Assembly (NCBI GenBank): GCA_037447655.1 | Contig: JBBHKE010002877.1 | Span: 1-40,762 of the forward strand | Direction of reading: 5' to 3' | Source of the DNA: Zygnema cylindricum | Taxonomy: Eukaryota > Streptophyta > Zygnematophyceae > Zygnematales > Zygnemataceae | DNA length: 40,762 bases | Part shown: positions 1 to 11,129 of the stretch, piece by piece | Layout: every line of letters begins with the position of its first letter | Numbering within the stretch: the first letter of the stretch is position 1 | Notes under the pieces: generated by a model | What the model was told of the DNA's origin: nothing | What the model saw: the letters and a program-made list of their open reading frames with translations, nothing else | Database searches by the model: none | Translations under genes and position numbers: made by a program

Positions 1-1
1 G

Positions 2-175
2 GATGAAGTATTGAAGTTGACTTTATTGCGAGTCGAGAGAGAAACGAAAGAAAGCTTGCATAAAATGCAGAGAGAATTAGAGGACATGAAAGTAAAAACG
101 ATGGCGGAGATAAAAGGAGTCGTGAATGCACTTGAAAGCTTGACTCAAATGGTAGCGAGAAACCTCCTCGACTGA
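2..175 (+). CDS. C-terminal end of an unidentified coiled-coil-like protein (partial)
   Basis: An open frame enters from the left edge and ends with TGA at 173-175, giving 57 residues without an internal stop. The peptide is rich in Glu, Lys, Arg, Leu and Met, with spaced hydrophobics (LHKMQRELEDMKVKTMAEIK, then VVNALESLTQMV). This pattern suggests an amphipathic helix or coiled coil. No family is recognised. It could be the end of a host gene or of a transposon protein. The start lies outside the window. Confidence 0.45.
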   Translation, partial: DEVLKLTLLRVERETKESLHKMQRELEDMKVKTMAEIKGVVNALESLTQMVARNLLD

Positions 176-1482
176 GAATGGGAGATACATTGGGTGGGCA
201 ACCTTAAGGTAATTATGATAAATTATGATAAGTAATGGTAAGTTAGAATAGGAGTTGGGTCGACATTTTTATTTTAGTGTGGATTATTCAACAGCTAAGC
301 TAGAAATTATAAGAATTGCCTTCAAACAATAATTATTCTAACACATTGTATGGACTACGCTTGACCCAACAACATAGTCGACACGGATGGATCCAAATGT
401 GCGATCACATAATATTTATCTTCGGCACAAAGTTTTTTTTTATTCTCAATCGTTATACATTTGCTCCTTTTGATAAAAATTCACGCTAACAATGTTTAGT
501 GCTCGGAAAACGACAGTGTGTCGTGACGATCATGTCGATTATTTGTAAAGTAGCCAATCATGGATGGACGATTGAATGAACGATTGTTTTGATTACTTTG
601 TCAATATTCATTCTATAAGGAAAAAAAAAAGTAAAAACAATGGATATGTTAACAACGATGATAAAATTTTCTATTTCCACAATAATAGACATGGATTTTA
701 TTCTTTAAATATTCTATTTGTACTGTTGTACAGTCGATTTTCATATGACGTGGCAACGATTTGGAATATATGCCAAAGTGTATTTAACTTTTCTGAATTT
801 TTTTAAAGATAAGTGTTTGTAGATAAAACATGACGAGGTAACAAATGAAAAAAGGAGGGAAACAAAACTTGGTGCTTTATTTTCACAGAACCTCTCTCAA
901 TCTTTTCTTTAGCTCTTGTGCACATTCGACGAGGAATGTAATTGGAGGAAGTTTTAAAAATCAGTGGAACGAATTGGATCGAGTCCAGAAAAACAAAGAA
1001 AATTTGAATGACGTAAATTGGTTGGAGCTCTAAATTTGGGATGACTTGCATTCAAATAAATGATTCTCATTAGTGCGTGGTACAAAAGAGAAGGCTTGCA
1101 CACAACAATCGTATTTTAAATGTATTTGTTGCACTTCACGGATAAAATCATTTGAAATTATGTGTTGTTTATTCAATTTATGACCCAAATCCACACAATA
1201 TGCAGTCGCACCAAAGAGTAATGCGATATATATATGCGAGTGTGGCAACCATATGTTAGCGAAATGGTTATAAAAAATAAATTGCCTATTCTGAACGGTA
1301 GGATTTTAGCACAACACAAATATGATTTTTGCCCTAACTACGCGACAAGTCTCACAGTCGATATGCGCCGTATAATATTGTAATATGATACGATATACCA
1401 TCTAATATGTTTGCAGATTGAACTTCCAATCGCCACATGGGCGATATCATAGATGGTTCCCTATTCAGCCCACAATAGACTA
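176..1482. other. AT-rich non-coding stretch, nothing recognised
   Basis: Only short open frames occur here, with no recognisable domain, and none is supported by splice or codon signals. No tRNA, rRNA or repeat shared with the rest of the window was seen. Confidence 0.5.
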
Positions 1483-1666
1483 CACCGTGTATCGCTATTA
1501 GTGTTAATAGTATTTTTGCCACAAAACATTTTTTATCCGTACACACATGTCCGATTTTCTGGTAAGACCTCCAATCGGAAGGTGAAAATCCTGACTGTAC
1601 AAGCGTGTACGGAGAAAGATGTTATAAGCGGCAAAAAAACATCAACCCTAATAGCGATACACGGGG
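1483..1666 (+). mobile_element. MITE family E, copy E1
   Basis: A 184-bp element with terminal inverted repeats: the left end reads CACCGTGTATCGCTATTAG and the right end is its near-complement (CTAATAGCGATACACGGGG). TA dinucleotides flank both ends (1481-1482 and 1667-1668), as expected for Tc1/mariner or Stowaway-like insertions. Inner parts also match in inverse (CCGTACAC near the left, GTGTACGG near the right), so the element may fold into a long hairpin. It has no coding capacity. Relatives lie at 19923-20129, 13406-15232 (ends only) and 29396-29744. Confidence 0.75.
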
Positions 1667-1749
1667 TATCCTCTTGGTATCGTTAAATCCCCATTTCCCA
1701 GCCAATGTCGGAATTACAAATATAACACACATATCAAACCTAAAACAAA

Positions 1750-4450
1750 CAAATAAATAAAAATGAGAACCAAAAAAAAGGGAAAGAAAAAACAAGGACA
1801 GTTTCTTCTCCCCCCTAACCCTCCCCCTCTTTTTCCCATAAAAAACGAAACAAACAAAGTTTCTCCTCCTCTTTTCATTGACATTCTTTTCCCCCCACCA
1901 CCGTTGTCGATTCTCGTAGCCCTTTCCACCTTCATAACAACAACAAAAGAAAAAAAAACTCTCCAATCGTCTTCCTCCCTCCCTCACCTCCTCCTCTCCC
2001 CACCAACAAACAAAATAATTCTCTTCCTCCTCATCCCACCCGACCTTTCTCACACTATCCTTTTCACCACCCATTACCCATGGTTTCTCTTCCTATCCTT
2101 AGTTCTCTCTTCCATTCACCCTATCAATTTCCATGGCTTTCTCTCTGATTCATTGACCATGTTACGCAACACCACTTTGCCCCTTCTCCCTCTCATACCT
2201 CCTCCACCCAAAACTTGTAAACCAACCTCTACACGTTTAGAATGTCTTGGTCCGTGGTGGTCTTTCATCTAGTACCAATTTCCCATTGTTTTCCACCACA
2301 CTTCTGTTTGGTCCTATGGACGAGGACTAGGATTTTGTAGCTGATCATGATGTCCTAGGGGCATATGATTTGAGATCTTTGCGCCCGCGGTTGTACACTT
2401 GTATCTTGATGGTCGTACGGATATTTGTACAGAACGCCCTCCACCTCCATTTGTCCCGTATTTCTTCCAATCTGACAAACATCACTCTTTTGTACCTCCT
2501 TCTCCTGTTCTCCTTTTGGTTCCTAGTCCAAGCAGGTTGTGGGACTGGTAGTGGGGCTTGAGAGACTATGGCTTGTTATCAGCAATTCCTTCAAAGAGAT
2601 TGGAAATCGAGACTATGGCTCGTTATCAACAATTCCTTCAAAAAGATTGGAAAGATCTCCATGCAGAGCTTGATGATTGTGTGGCCATTACTTACTTCAC
2701 ACAGCGTGGTCTATCTAAGCCATTAGATGTTCCATCCTTGTAACGTCGAGCTGTCGTTTTGGGTTGTGTTGTTGAGCTTTCTTGAGCGGTTTGGGCTTGC
2801 TCCCCGGTTTCTTCGACTATCAAGGTTTTGCGAGCTCTTCATCAAAGGTTCTTCGAGCTTTTCATCCGTCAGCCTCTACGCCTTTATCTCTTTTATTAGC
2901 CTTCCGAAGGTTTTATTCTAGACCGGTAGGCTTGGCCTTATCTCTTCCCGTCGCCTTTCAGTTAGGGCCCATGAAGCACTCTTTACAAGTTATTTCGTGA
3001 TGTTTGCCTCTTGAATTTAATGCTCGAGGTTTTGATGTGCCTTTTTGAGTATGTTATATTATTGGTGAGGCGGTTGTTCCCACGGATTTTTGATCATCTC
3101 ACGGCGTCTCGCCTTGTGGTTGTCACCAAACCCAATGGGGGGATCCCCCCTATTGTCCTAGGAGAGGTATTGTATTGATTAGTGGCCTGTGCCATTTGCA
3201 TCAAACTCGAACCTTCATTTCATGATTATTTTTCTCCTTATCTATTTATGGTGGCCACTTGAAGAGGTTGTGAGGTCGTGGTCCACGAGATTTGAGCTTT
3301 TTTTGATGTCTATCCGAATTGGTTAGTCTTTCAAAGTGACGTGTCGAATGACTTTAATACGTTGGATTGGAACATTATTTTTACGGATCTTATGGATACG
3401 ACTGATTGTCCAACTATTCCTCTTTGTGCAAGCTTTTTATTCGTTAACCTCTCCTCTACGATCAGCACTCGTCAAAGGGACCCCGTCAAAGGATCTTTTT
3501 TGCCCTTGCCCATTAACGAGCTCTTCGCGCTTCTACTATCGCTTTACTTTCTTGCCTCTTTTTTCCAGTTGCATATGATACGTATATTATCGGCCCCATA
3601 GGGTCAAGTGCTGCCGGCATATAACTTTTTTCGAGATCATTTCGCCGAAATCAACCTTTCTCTTCAGCCCTCAAATTGTGTTATGTTGTCCATTCACAAC
3701 ATTCCACACTCCTTCACTCTCCCTTTCCACACTCCTTCACTCCCCCTCTTGGTTTTCAAACTCCTCCTACCTCAAATGCCATTCGTATGCTGGGTTGCCT
3801 GGGTTCGAATACTTTCGTGAATTAATTTCTTGATAATGATCTTAAGACAAATTTATCCCACGTGTTCAACAATCCTATCCAAGTGACTTTTACTTTGTTG
3901 ACTAGGTGTTTCCCCCCTCATACCTTACTTGTACTTCCCCACATACCCCAACTTTCACATCGTCCTTTTTCGACTTCGATGATTGCTTCATGGACGTCTT
4001 TCACACTTTGTGAGGCAGTGGGGCCTTCGATTGCGAGTTTGGACATTCATACCGCAATCAAGTATCCATTCCCGTGTCAGCGCGAGGATTGGGTTTTCTA
4101 TCGAGGGCATGTGTCACTTACGATGTCTATTTGGGAAGTTGACGCCTTATTGCCTCCAATTTGTTTCTCATTTTTTTTGGCTAAGACACTCCTGTTCTAG
4201 CTAGCTTAGTCCTCGAGTCTCGGAAAGTGTGTTTTTCTTCAATGGTCCTTTTTGGGTGGAACATGTTCTTTTCTTGCTCTTAATTTGGCAAAAATTCCGG
4301 TTCTTTCCACCCTTATTACAAAATCAGGTGCCCTTTTCTAAGATTCAACATCTGATCAAGTTGTCGCCGCTATTAAAATTGAGCTTCTTGAGGGGTTTCC
4401 CTAAGATTCTTCGCGTGAACACTTTTTCTCTCGTGGAGGACCTAGTTTTG
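1750..4450 (+). mobile_element. Degenerate non-LTR retrotransposon (LINE copy 1)
   Basis: The stretch matches in order, but in broken frames, the LINE at 36.3-40.76 kb. Shared blocks are GARET plus QQFLQRDW near 2555-2605, the KPNGG and LVACAICIKL reverse transcriptase block near 3125-3230, FHDYFSPYLFMVAT near 3215-3260, a TRQRDPVKG block near 3465, and a C-terminal ARGLGFLSRA block near 4080-4115 (compare SGGLGLIYVA in the other copy). The pyrimidine-rich 1.76-2.27 kb part may be its proline-rich 5' region. Stops and frameshifts are frequent, so it is dead. Outer limits are approximate. Confidence 0.7.
2562..2655 (+). repeat. 47-bp tandem duplication inside LINE copy 1
   Basis: Two units of 47 bp (2562-2608 and 2609-2655), each beginning GAGACTATGGCT, differ at only a few positions. 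They fall where the related LINE has a single copy of the GARET...DWES segment. Since 47 is not a multiple of three, the duplication shifts the frame. Confidence 0.8.
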
Positions 4451-4684
4451 TGACTTAGCTCTTAGCTACATCTGTTTTATCAACTCTAATTAGTTTTACA
4501 ATTTGTCTTAGTGAGAGATGCATGAAAGTGATGAATCGGAGTTAGTGTAAGAAGTGAGTGTATTGTCACTGTGAGTATGTGTGTACTTAAGGGATGTTAG
4601 TGAGTTAATAAAGTGAGAAAGAGAGTTTATAATGGGATTATATTTTAAGTTAATTATATTGATATTTAGTCGTATTAATATGTA

Positions 4685-4844
4685 GGGTGAAGTTCCATTG
4701 GACAACTAGCGATGTTGTTTACACAAATCTAAACCTTTCCGTACTATGCAGTATCTCATATGTTGTTTTTATTAGCGAACTACATTATAGAAAATCTTGC
4801 TAATATGATTCAAAGCTCTAAGAGAAAACAATGACGGTTGGATA
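4685..4844 (+). mobile_element. PIF/Harbinger-like MITE family B, left-end fragment (B3)
   Basis: It begins GGGTGAAGTTCCATTGGAC, matching the left terminus of the complete family B copy at 13869, and stays alignable for about 150 bp (CCGTACTATGC, then the AATCTTGC..AATAT segment). Similarity ends around 4844, where an LTR-like repeat begins. The right terminus is absent, so this is a truncated relic. Confidence 0.6.
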
Positions 4845-6063
4845 TGTTGAAAAACAAAGTTTTAATATACTTTTTATGTCACGATATAAAATTAAAAGGG
4901 ACTTAATTAATAGTTAGGCTCCGCTCTCTCTCTCACCAATTGCCATTCTTGTTGAAGTCAAAGAAGTCTGGTCAAAGAGAGATGGAGCCATGGCTGCGTA
5001 AACAGCTAGAAGAAGGAAGGTACATTAGCCATTAGCAAAAAGGCGGACGGACCAAGGATTTGATCCTGGTCCCTATAGCGTTGTCTTATAGTCTAAGACC
5101 AATGTTAGGATACATAGGGTGTGATAATTATATAAACTTATACAGTTGAATTAAGCAGATTAACTTAATAATAGGACCCTAACATAGAAATAGTTAAAGT
5201 ATTTCTATAGAAGCACGATCTACTAATTTGAACTGCTAAAATTAAATGTCGGTTAACATCGAACAACTCTTATTCAAGCTGCCATTGCGGAATAGTCACT
5301 TTGGTCGTTTTTGGACGTTATGTCACCAGGTGCCAAGTGGCGCCTCATCATTCGATTACAAGATTTGCGGTAAACCTGGAGGCAAGTCCAAAAATGACGG
5401 TCGTCCCCTCCATGGCCTTGTTGTACAATGGCAATATAGGAAATACATCGGCAGCATTACCTTCCTGTACTGTACAGTCATTTGATTGGACCCGTACATG
5501 AGTAGTAGAGGGTTTAGAGAGGGATTTAGAACTTATTTTTTGGCAGCTAGCCGCCTCTCTCCCAAAGAGCTTGTATAAAAACTAGCATCTTTGCCGCTTG
5601 ATAATTAATCACCTGGTTGGACATTTTGAGCAATTCTTTTTGCTGGCGACTCAAGGGAGTCTAGCCTACACAGGGGTGTAGTCAGTCGAAGTCGGTCTTT
5701 GTCTGCCTGGGTGGCAGTTGTCATGAGTGAAAGAGAGTCACTGAGAATTATCCTAGAGGCTTCAAGTAAGCTGCCTATTCCGTGCACCAATGGAGGTCAC
5801 AGATTTGCACGTTATGGGCTCACCCTCTAAGGTGCCCATCTTCAATGGAACATGGTTTATATACTGGAATTAGATGATGAGGTGTGTAAATGGGCTCACC
5901 CTCTAAGGTGCCCATCTTCAATAGAACATGGTTTATATACTGGAATTAGATGATGAGGGGAGCATTACTTGGAAAGAATTTATGGGGCAATGTGAGTAGA
6001 CATGTGGGGCTACAATCAACACCATACGGAGCTCCACCAGAATTTGGAGCAGTGCGATTCTCA
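4845..6063 (-). mobile_element. LTR-like repeat family C, copy C1 (reverse)
   Basis: Read on the minus strand this aligns along its length with the solo LTR at 38453-39630. Shared landmarks are the ACTACACCC(C/T)TGTGTAG block (about 5670-5690), the GGCGC/TTGGC-rich block at 5330-5350, the GGATCAAATCC motif (about 5060) and GCCATGG near 4990. The plus-strand left end reads TGTTGAAA, complementary to the TTTCAACA end of C6, and the right end near 6063 resembles the TGAAACTC end of C6. Flanking pentamers do not match, so it may be one LTR of a longer element or a rearranged copy. A 76-bp tandem duplication lies inside. No protein is encoded. Confidence 0.6.
5814..5957 (+). repeat. 76-bp tandem duplication
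   Basis: The unit starting ATGGGCTCACCCTCTAAGG at 5814 is repeated at 5890, the second copy running to about 5957, with one substitution noticed (GGAAC versus AGAAC). It lies inside family C copy C1. Confidence 0.85.
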
Positions 6064-6337
6064 AAAGGATATAAAGAGAAAAAAAAAGGATAATAAAGGA
6101 GAAAGTAGCATCTCCGATACTGGAAATGAAAAGGAGAAAGTGACACTGGTGAGTTCGAGATTGGCAGCAAAGCTGGTACTAGTGGGTGATCTCTAAGACT
6201 GCGTACAATGATTCTCATATCTGGGACTTCAACAACTCCATCGCATATCATTTCATCTTCAGTCATCTCTCTCAAACTGAAGTTCTCTGGAGAACAATGT
6301 GGACTTAAACATAAAAGTGACTATAAAATAAGGGTAA
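6064..6337. other. 274-bp spacer between two same-orientation family C repeats
   Basis: The stretch separates C1 and C2, which point the same way, so it could be the internal part of a short non-autonomous LTR element. I see no clear primer-binding site or polypurine tract at the expected borders, although a purine run sits at 6069-6091. A short open frame here (6002-6196) has no recognised domain. Confidence 0.35.
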
Positions 6338-7400
6338 TGTTAAAACATGTGTTTTTTTTGGTGTATTTTCTAGGTCAATATAGGAAAACAAAAAGGTTCT
6401 AGCTGCTAAAAGCAACTAGGCTCTAACTTCTCTCTCTCTCTCTCTCTTTAGTCCCCACACTTGACGTAGTCATTGATGACTAGAGAGAGAGAGATAGATC
6501 CATGGCTCATTGTTAAGAGAGAGATAGAGAGAGATATCTATGACTGCTTGAGCAGTCCAAAAAAGACGGTGGAAAGTCTAAGTAGACAGTACGAAAATAT
6601 ACGGACCAGCTAAGACCTGATCCTGGTCCCTACAATTTGCTTGAATAGCCGACAGTTTTGTCCTATAGTTTAGGACCTGTGCTGGGATATATAGGGTTCA
6701 ATAGCTATTTAAAGAGATATTGATAGACTAAACCGATTATTTAGGTTCACGAGAAATGTCACATAGAAAACAGTAAAGGTTTCTTATGCGCGCCATTAAT
6801 GCACTAAAAAATGATTTATATATATTTTTTTAGCAATGTATTAAAATTAGACTTACATGGGGCGGCTATCATTCACGACATCGGGGAATGGTTGTTTTGG
6901 CAGTTTATGGACATTACTTTACCAAATAACACGTGGCGTAGTATCATTGGGAAACGGAATCTCCGGAGAGTATCACGGCGAGTCTGAATGAGACAAGCGT
7001 CCTCTCTTTGGCCAAGCAGTACATAAGTCATAAAGAAAGTACCACAAGACCAGTACCTTCTTGTACGATACAGTCTTGTCATTGGTTTCGTACAGTAGTA
7101 TAGAGGGGTTAAGAGAGAGGTTTAAGACTTAGTCAATTTTTAGGTAGCCGCCTCTCTCCAAGAGAGCTTCTGTAAAAATAGGTGTTTTTACCTCATTATA
7201 ACTAATCGTGTGGTTGGGCATTTTAAGTGATTTTTTTTATTTTGGACTTAGGGGGTCTTGAAATCACAAGGGTGTAGTCCGTTAGAATCTTTACTTGCAA
7301 GGTTGGCAGTAGCTCGAAGAAAAAATGAGCCTTTGAAAATTCACTAGAGGCTTCATATACAAAGGGAATTTTGTGATTCAATGGGGGACACATAAATATT
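6338..7400 (-). mobile_element. LTR-like repeat family C, copy C2 (reverse)
   Basis: It parallels C1 block for block: TGTTAAAAC start, GTATTTTCTAGG, a CT repeat at 6429-6448, GGTCCTATAG-type motifs near 6600-6670, GCCGCCTCTCTCC near 7147, the CACAAGGGTGTAGTC block near 7267 and CTAGAGGCTTCA near 7345. Its far end runs directly into copia coding remains at about 7400, with no flanking duplication visible. Confidence 0.55.
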
Positions 7401-7404
7401 GCAG

Positions 7405-7570
7405 CTTTAGGAAAAGGTAGTTTATGTAACTTTCCTTGGGCACATCCGATGTAATCACCCAAGATCACATCATCCCCAAACTTGATTCCCTCTGTCACTC
7501 CCTTTCTTCTCATTTATTTTTAACCTTTTTAAATTCACATGCCCAAGTCTTTTATTCCATCCCATCATTT
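7405..7570 (-). pseudogene. Copia gag-pre-integrase remnant
   Basis: The minus strand encodes WNKRLGHVNLKRLK, the WH..LGH signature of the gag-pre-integrase domain, followed by about 35 residues and GKLHKLPFP, the usual GK...PF end. In intact copia proteins a C-x2-C pair precedes GK; here only one Cys (IGCAQGK) remains. A frame change separates the two halves. Confidence 0.6.
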
Positions 7571-7739
7571 TATTTGCACATGCATACAAAAGTCCCTTCT
7601 TTTCATTACTCAAGATCAGTCTGAACATTCTCTGACTTCCCTTTAATGTAATAAAATAGACAATACTGTCAAAGCTAGTTGTAAATAATTCATTTTTGGT
7701 GTTTGTTTCAAAGCCTTTATCATCTAATAAAGCGGTGGA

Positions 7740-7985
7740 TATGACATTGTTGTTAAGCTGACGTAGAGAACATCTGATAGCATGACTATAAACACTTGTC
7801 CCTCCACCTATACTTTAAGATATACAGATCCTAGTAAGCTAGTGGTCACAACTCTCCCATCCCTATACTTCATCTCAACTGATAGAGTCTTCCTAAGTTT
7901 GGTCAACCATCTCTTCTCTTTGCACATATGCATGGAAGAATTTGAATTTATGATCCAGCCATCCTCGGGAGACTCTTTCATACCT
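7740..7985 (-). pseudogene. Copia aspartic protease remnant
   Basis: The minus strand reads WIINSNSSMHMCKEKRW and later MLSDVLYVSL. These line up with the copia protease pattern W-DSGAS-HMC near the active site and the DV.YVP.L block near the domain end. The catalytic DSG is replaced by NSN, and at least one in-frame stop lies between the blocks, so the enzyme is dead. Confidence 0.6.
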
Positions 7986-8057
7986 CCGAATGAACACTTT
8001 TGCCTTCTTAGAATCTCAGTTTTTGTCTTTATTTTTCCAACTGTTTTTTAGAAGAAG

Positions 8058-9000
8058 ATCTATGACCTCGTCATCGAGCTCCTCCATCTTATCCGCTTGT
8101 GCGTTTGTTGCCACAAGATCCTTTTGTTGTTTTTAGAAAGCTTTAGTCCTCTTTATGCCTCAGCTGTGAGAGAGAGCTGTTCAGGACTTAAGCTATTTTT
8201 GGTTGAGTTCGGTTCAGTACTTACTGAAATTAGTGTGACAGTGAAGTTGGAGCTATTTTTGGTTGAGTTCGGTTCAGTACTTACCGAAATTAGTGTGACA
8301 GTGAAGTTGGGAGTTCACGGTTCATTCACACTTGGGACACGTGTCGTCACTTGGGAGAATGCGTGAGTATGTCCTCCGTGGACGTACGGAAATTCGGCAG
8401 GACCACTGGATTTCGTAAAGTCAATTCTACGGTGCCAAATCCTCTAATCGGACCGCTGACAGCCGCCGCCAACAAATAGTGACGAGGCGTGACTAGATCA
8501 TTATCACTTTACGTTGTCTTAACTTCGGTGTAAATATTTGTGATAGAATGTTAGATGTACGGCTGGAATGCCTCCGTACAGCTTAGTGTAGTTTCGGTGT
8601 ATAAAAGTAGGACTTAGTGAATTTGATTTTTAGGAACAAATGATATGAAAACTGTACACTCAGTTTTATGTAATTTCATTTCGGCATATCTCACAGATTT
8701 GTGAGCGGAATTGATTGAAATTTTGTGTGTGTGTTCCTTTGTATGTTAGCTACATTGTGGCAAATTTTCAGGACGTTTAGAGCCTTTTTTTTGAAAGTTA
8801 TAGTCTGTCAAAGTTGCTGTTCAGCCATCGGTATTTGTGGAAGCTTCCTCTCTTGATTTGTTCTACGATGACTACTGCTGCATCTTCTTCATCTTCAGTG
8901 CCAGTAATTGTGTCAGAACAACACCTTTTACATCTCTAACCTCTTCATCGAGTTCCTCCATCTGATCCTTTTGCACTTATGTTACCACAAGAGCCTATTT
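8058..9000. repeat. About 67-bp direct repeats bracketing an insertion in the copia relic
   Basis: The segment CATCGAGCTCCTCCATCTTA with its neighbours (about 8058-8124) recurs diverged at about 8938-9000. On the minus strand both encode the same gag-protease linker (MEELD-type acidic peptide). Between them lie about 810 bp foreign to the copia frame, including a 60-bp tandem duplication and an LTR-leader-like stretch. The arrangement suggests insertion plus recombination between two related copies rather than a simple short target duplication. Confidence 0.45.
8191..8310 (+). repeat. 60-bp tandem duplication
   Basis: Two 60-bp units (8191-8250 and 8251-8310), each starting AGCTATTTTTGGTTGAG, differ at a single base near 8285 (T versus C). 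The near-identity implies a recent event. Confidence 0.9.
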
Positions 9001-9054
9001 TTTCCATCCGAGATTTAGATTTCTTTGACCATCTTTGTTCCTCAATTTTTCCAA

Positions 9055-9105
9055 TCGATTGTAGTCGGTCATATGATGTCTATGCTTTTTGCAAATAAAA
9101 CACAC
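9055..9105 (-). pseudogene. Copia gag zinc-knuckle remnant
   Basis: The minus strand encodes KRVCFICKKHRHHMTDY. This fits C-x2-C-x4-H-x4-C of retroviral-type gag knuckles except that the last Cys is Tyr. It lies between the gag helical region and the protease relic, as expected. Confidence 0.55.
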
Positions 9106-9341
9106 TCTTTTGGGAGGACCCTTGCTTATCCACAATCTGAGCTCCACGGTCTCATCCCTCAAAATTCTTGTATGGTTTCTTGAAGTCCATGTTCCTCTAA
9201 TATGTCTTTGCTGCTAAGGCTTGAATATCTTTCCCTCCCCTTCACATCTCTATTGTACTCTCATGTACTAGGATCATTCCAACTATTGAATTCTAGATCC
9301 ATCGATCATTTGGAAGATTTTAAACTCTCTTCACAATATTC

Positions 9342-9730
9342 TCATACTCGTCTGGCATCTTCATTATCAAAGTATTCACCTTCTCCTTCTATGTTTCCTC
9401 CTTCGTTGCACTTTGAAGCTCCATAAAGAGCCCCACCAGGTAATTGCAAAAATATAACATCTTTGCTCTTTTATAAACATAAAATTTTAGCTTCTTATCT
9501 GCTAATTGTTGTTGCTGAACGGTTCGACTTATTTTCATACTCGTGTGGCAACTTTATTATCATAGTATTCACCGTCTCCTTTTCTGTTTCCTCCTTTTCT
9601 GCACTTTGATGCTCCATAAATAGCCCAGCAAAGTTATTGCAAAAATCTAACATCTCTCCTCTTTTATATTTAGGAGCTTTCATTTTTTGATTTGCTAATT
9701 GTTGTTGCTGAACGGTTCCACTTATGCATA
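9342..9730 (-). repeat. 193-bp duplicated gag segment
   Basis: Segments 9342-9534 and 9535-about 9730 are diverged direct repeats. On the minus strand both encode the same gag stretch (YKR..ML.FCN...GLFME.QSA, then EETEKE). The left copy carries a stop where the right reads Glu. Confidence 0.75.
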
Positions 9731-9833
9731 TTTTGACAAGAGAGAGCCACAAATCACCAGATCTAGTGACATTGAGGAGGGAAAGTGTAATATGTTGATT
9801 GATATGTTGGAAAATGATATGTTTTGCAACCAT
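9495..9833 (-). pseudogene. Copia gag fragment (UBN2-like)
   Basis: This 112-codon open frame includes RSGDLWLSL, then LANQKMKAPKYKRGEMLDFC, an acidic stretch EKEETEKETVN and IKLPHEYE. The order matches the copia gag pattern of a W-x-L helix, an RM...G helix and LP..YE near its end. The frame breaks on both sides. The assignment rests on pattern only. Confidence 0.5.
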
Positions 9834-10384
9834 AATTTTGTAGTCCTAGGTGCCAACATCGCTTTCTTCTATTTTGTGTTGGGTTGATGCAAAAATAGGT
9901 GTTGAAGCTATCGATGTCGACTTCTCTGTTTCTTTTTTTAAGACGATGCTTTCTTCAACATCATCTTCCTCCTCCGTGGTTGCTTTAATTGTTCTTGATC
10001 CTCTTGGAAAAAAAAATTCCTCCTAAACCTAGTGGCACTCCTAGCCCTAATGACACACTCATCACATGTCTGCCTAAAATCCCCCATAAGTGTTTTTCGA
10101 AGAGAGCTCCTCTCATCATTGTCTCCCAGTAGATAAATGGTGTTCCACCGAAAATAGGCACCGTAGAGGGTTGGCCCATAACGTGTAACATTGTGGGTTC
10201 CATTAGCGCACAATGTTTGTAGCTTCTTCCTAGCCTGATGAATAATAATTTTCCTTTGCCTTTCACACTGAATAAGTGCCACCTTGGCACACAAATATTT
10301 TGACTATCATCACACTTGTGAGGGGGCCCGACTCTTCGAGCTGAACACAAAAAGAATTTTGATGCCTTGAGTAGTTAACTATGT

Positions 10385-11117
10385 TTGACCAAAGATGGCA
10401 TATTTATACAAAAGGACACCTAGAGAGAGGCGCCTCAAAAATGACTAAGTTCTTAAATCTCCTACTCACCGCTACCTACAACTAAACCCTAGACCAATAA
10501 AAAGACTAGACAATACAGTAGAAGAAGGTACACCGACCGATGTACTTCTTGTAAGACCATTGTACGACATGGCCTTCTGGATGACGCTTGTCATTTCAAG
10601 AGCCATGGTTCCTCTTTCCATCTTCACCGACGAGCAGTGATATGATGCCACTTGGCATCGCGTGACTCTGTCTTCGAAAGCCGCCAAAAGTTTATTCCGG
10701 GTTGGCGGTTGCAACGGCAACCGTCCGATCAAATAATTTTATGCGCTTAGATTTGAATCTGTGCATGATGCCGTATTTTGACTATATATATGAGCCTCTT
10801 CGTCAGTCAGTGTAATAAAATGAATTTTCCACCACACTACTGTTTGAATTATTATCGCAACCCATGTATGTAACGATTCTTCTGCATTTGGGCGGATAAG
10901 GCGGATGACTTTTTGACCGGCGGTGACTATGTAGAACCATGAATCAAATTATGGTCAAATCATGTACCTTTTTGGTAGACGTTAAACTGTTTCCTTCCTC
11001 GGTTTGACTCCTTGGTTGCCTGAAGGCAGCCATGGCTGTCTAAGTCTCAATGAGTTCAACAAGTGTTTAGACTAAGAGTGGTGACTAGGACAAGTAACAA
11101 GGAAATACTTTTCAACA
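10385..11117 (+). mobile_element. LTR-like repeat family C, copy C3
   Basis: Same orientation as the solo LTR at 38453. It shares the AGAGAGGC block near 10421, the GTACGACATGGCC block near 10561, GCCACTTGGC near 10648, CCGTCCGATC near 10723, TATATATA near 10783 and the terminal ATACTTTTCAACA ending with CA at 11117. The 5' terminus is not recognised, so the copy seems truncated on the left, where it meets the copia relic. Confidence 0.6.
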
Positions 11118-11129
11118 TACAGCTATTGT

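Larger units (their letters stand above)
7400..10350 (-). mobile_element. Degenerate Ty1/copia retrotransposon, gag to pre-integrase (minus strand)
   Basis: Reading the minus strand from right to left, the order is that of a copia polyprotein: gag helical region (about 9.83-9.53 kb), zinc knuckle (about 9.1 kb), aspartic protease (about 7.98-7.75 kb) and gag-pre-integrase (about 7.57-7.40 kb). Integrase, reverse transcriptase and RNase H are missing; the sequence stops at family C copy C2. Several in-frame stops, a duplicated gag segment and an insertion near 8.13-8.94 kb show it is inactive. The 5' part (9938-10350) is open for about 120 codons but unrecognised. Confidence 0.65.

Noticed and set aside
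9938-10350. Two overlapping minus-strand frames of about 120 codons
   Set aside because: Neither has a recognised domain. They may be the 5' part of the copia relic but cannot be called genes.
10385-11117. C3 as the 5' LTR of the minus-strand copia relic
   Set aside because: C2 and C3, on either side of the relic, point in opposite directions, whereas LTR pairs must be parallel.
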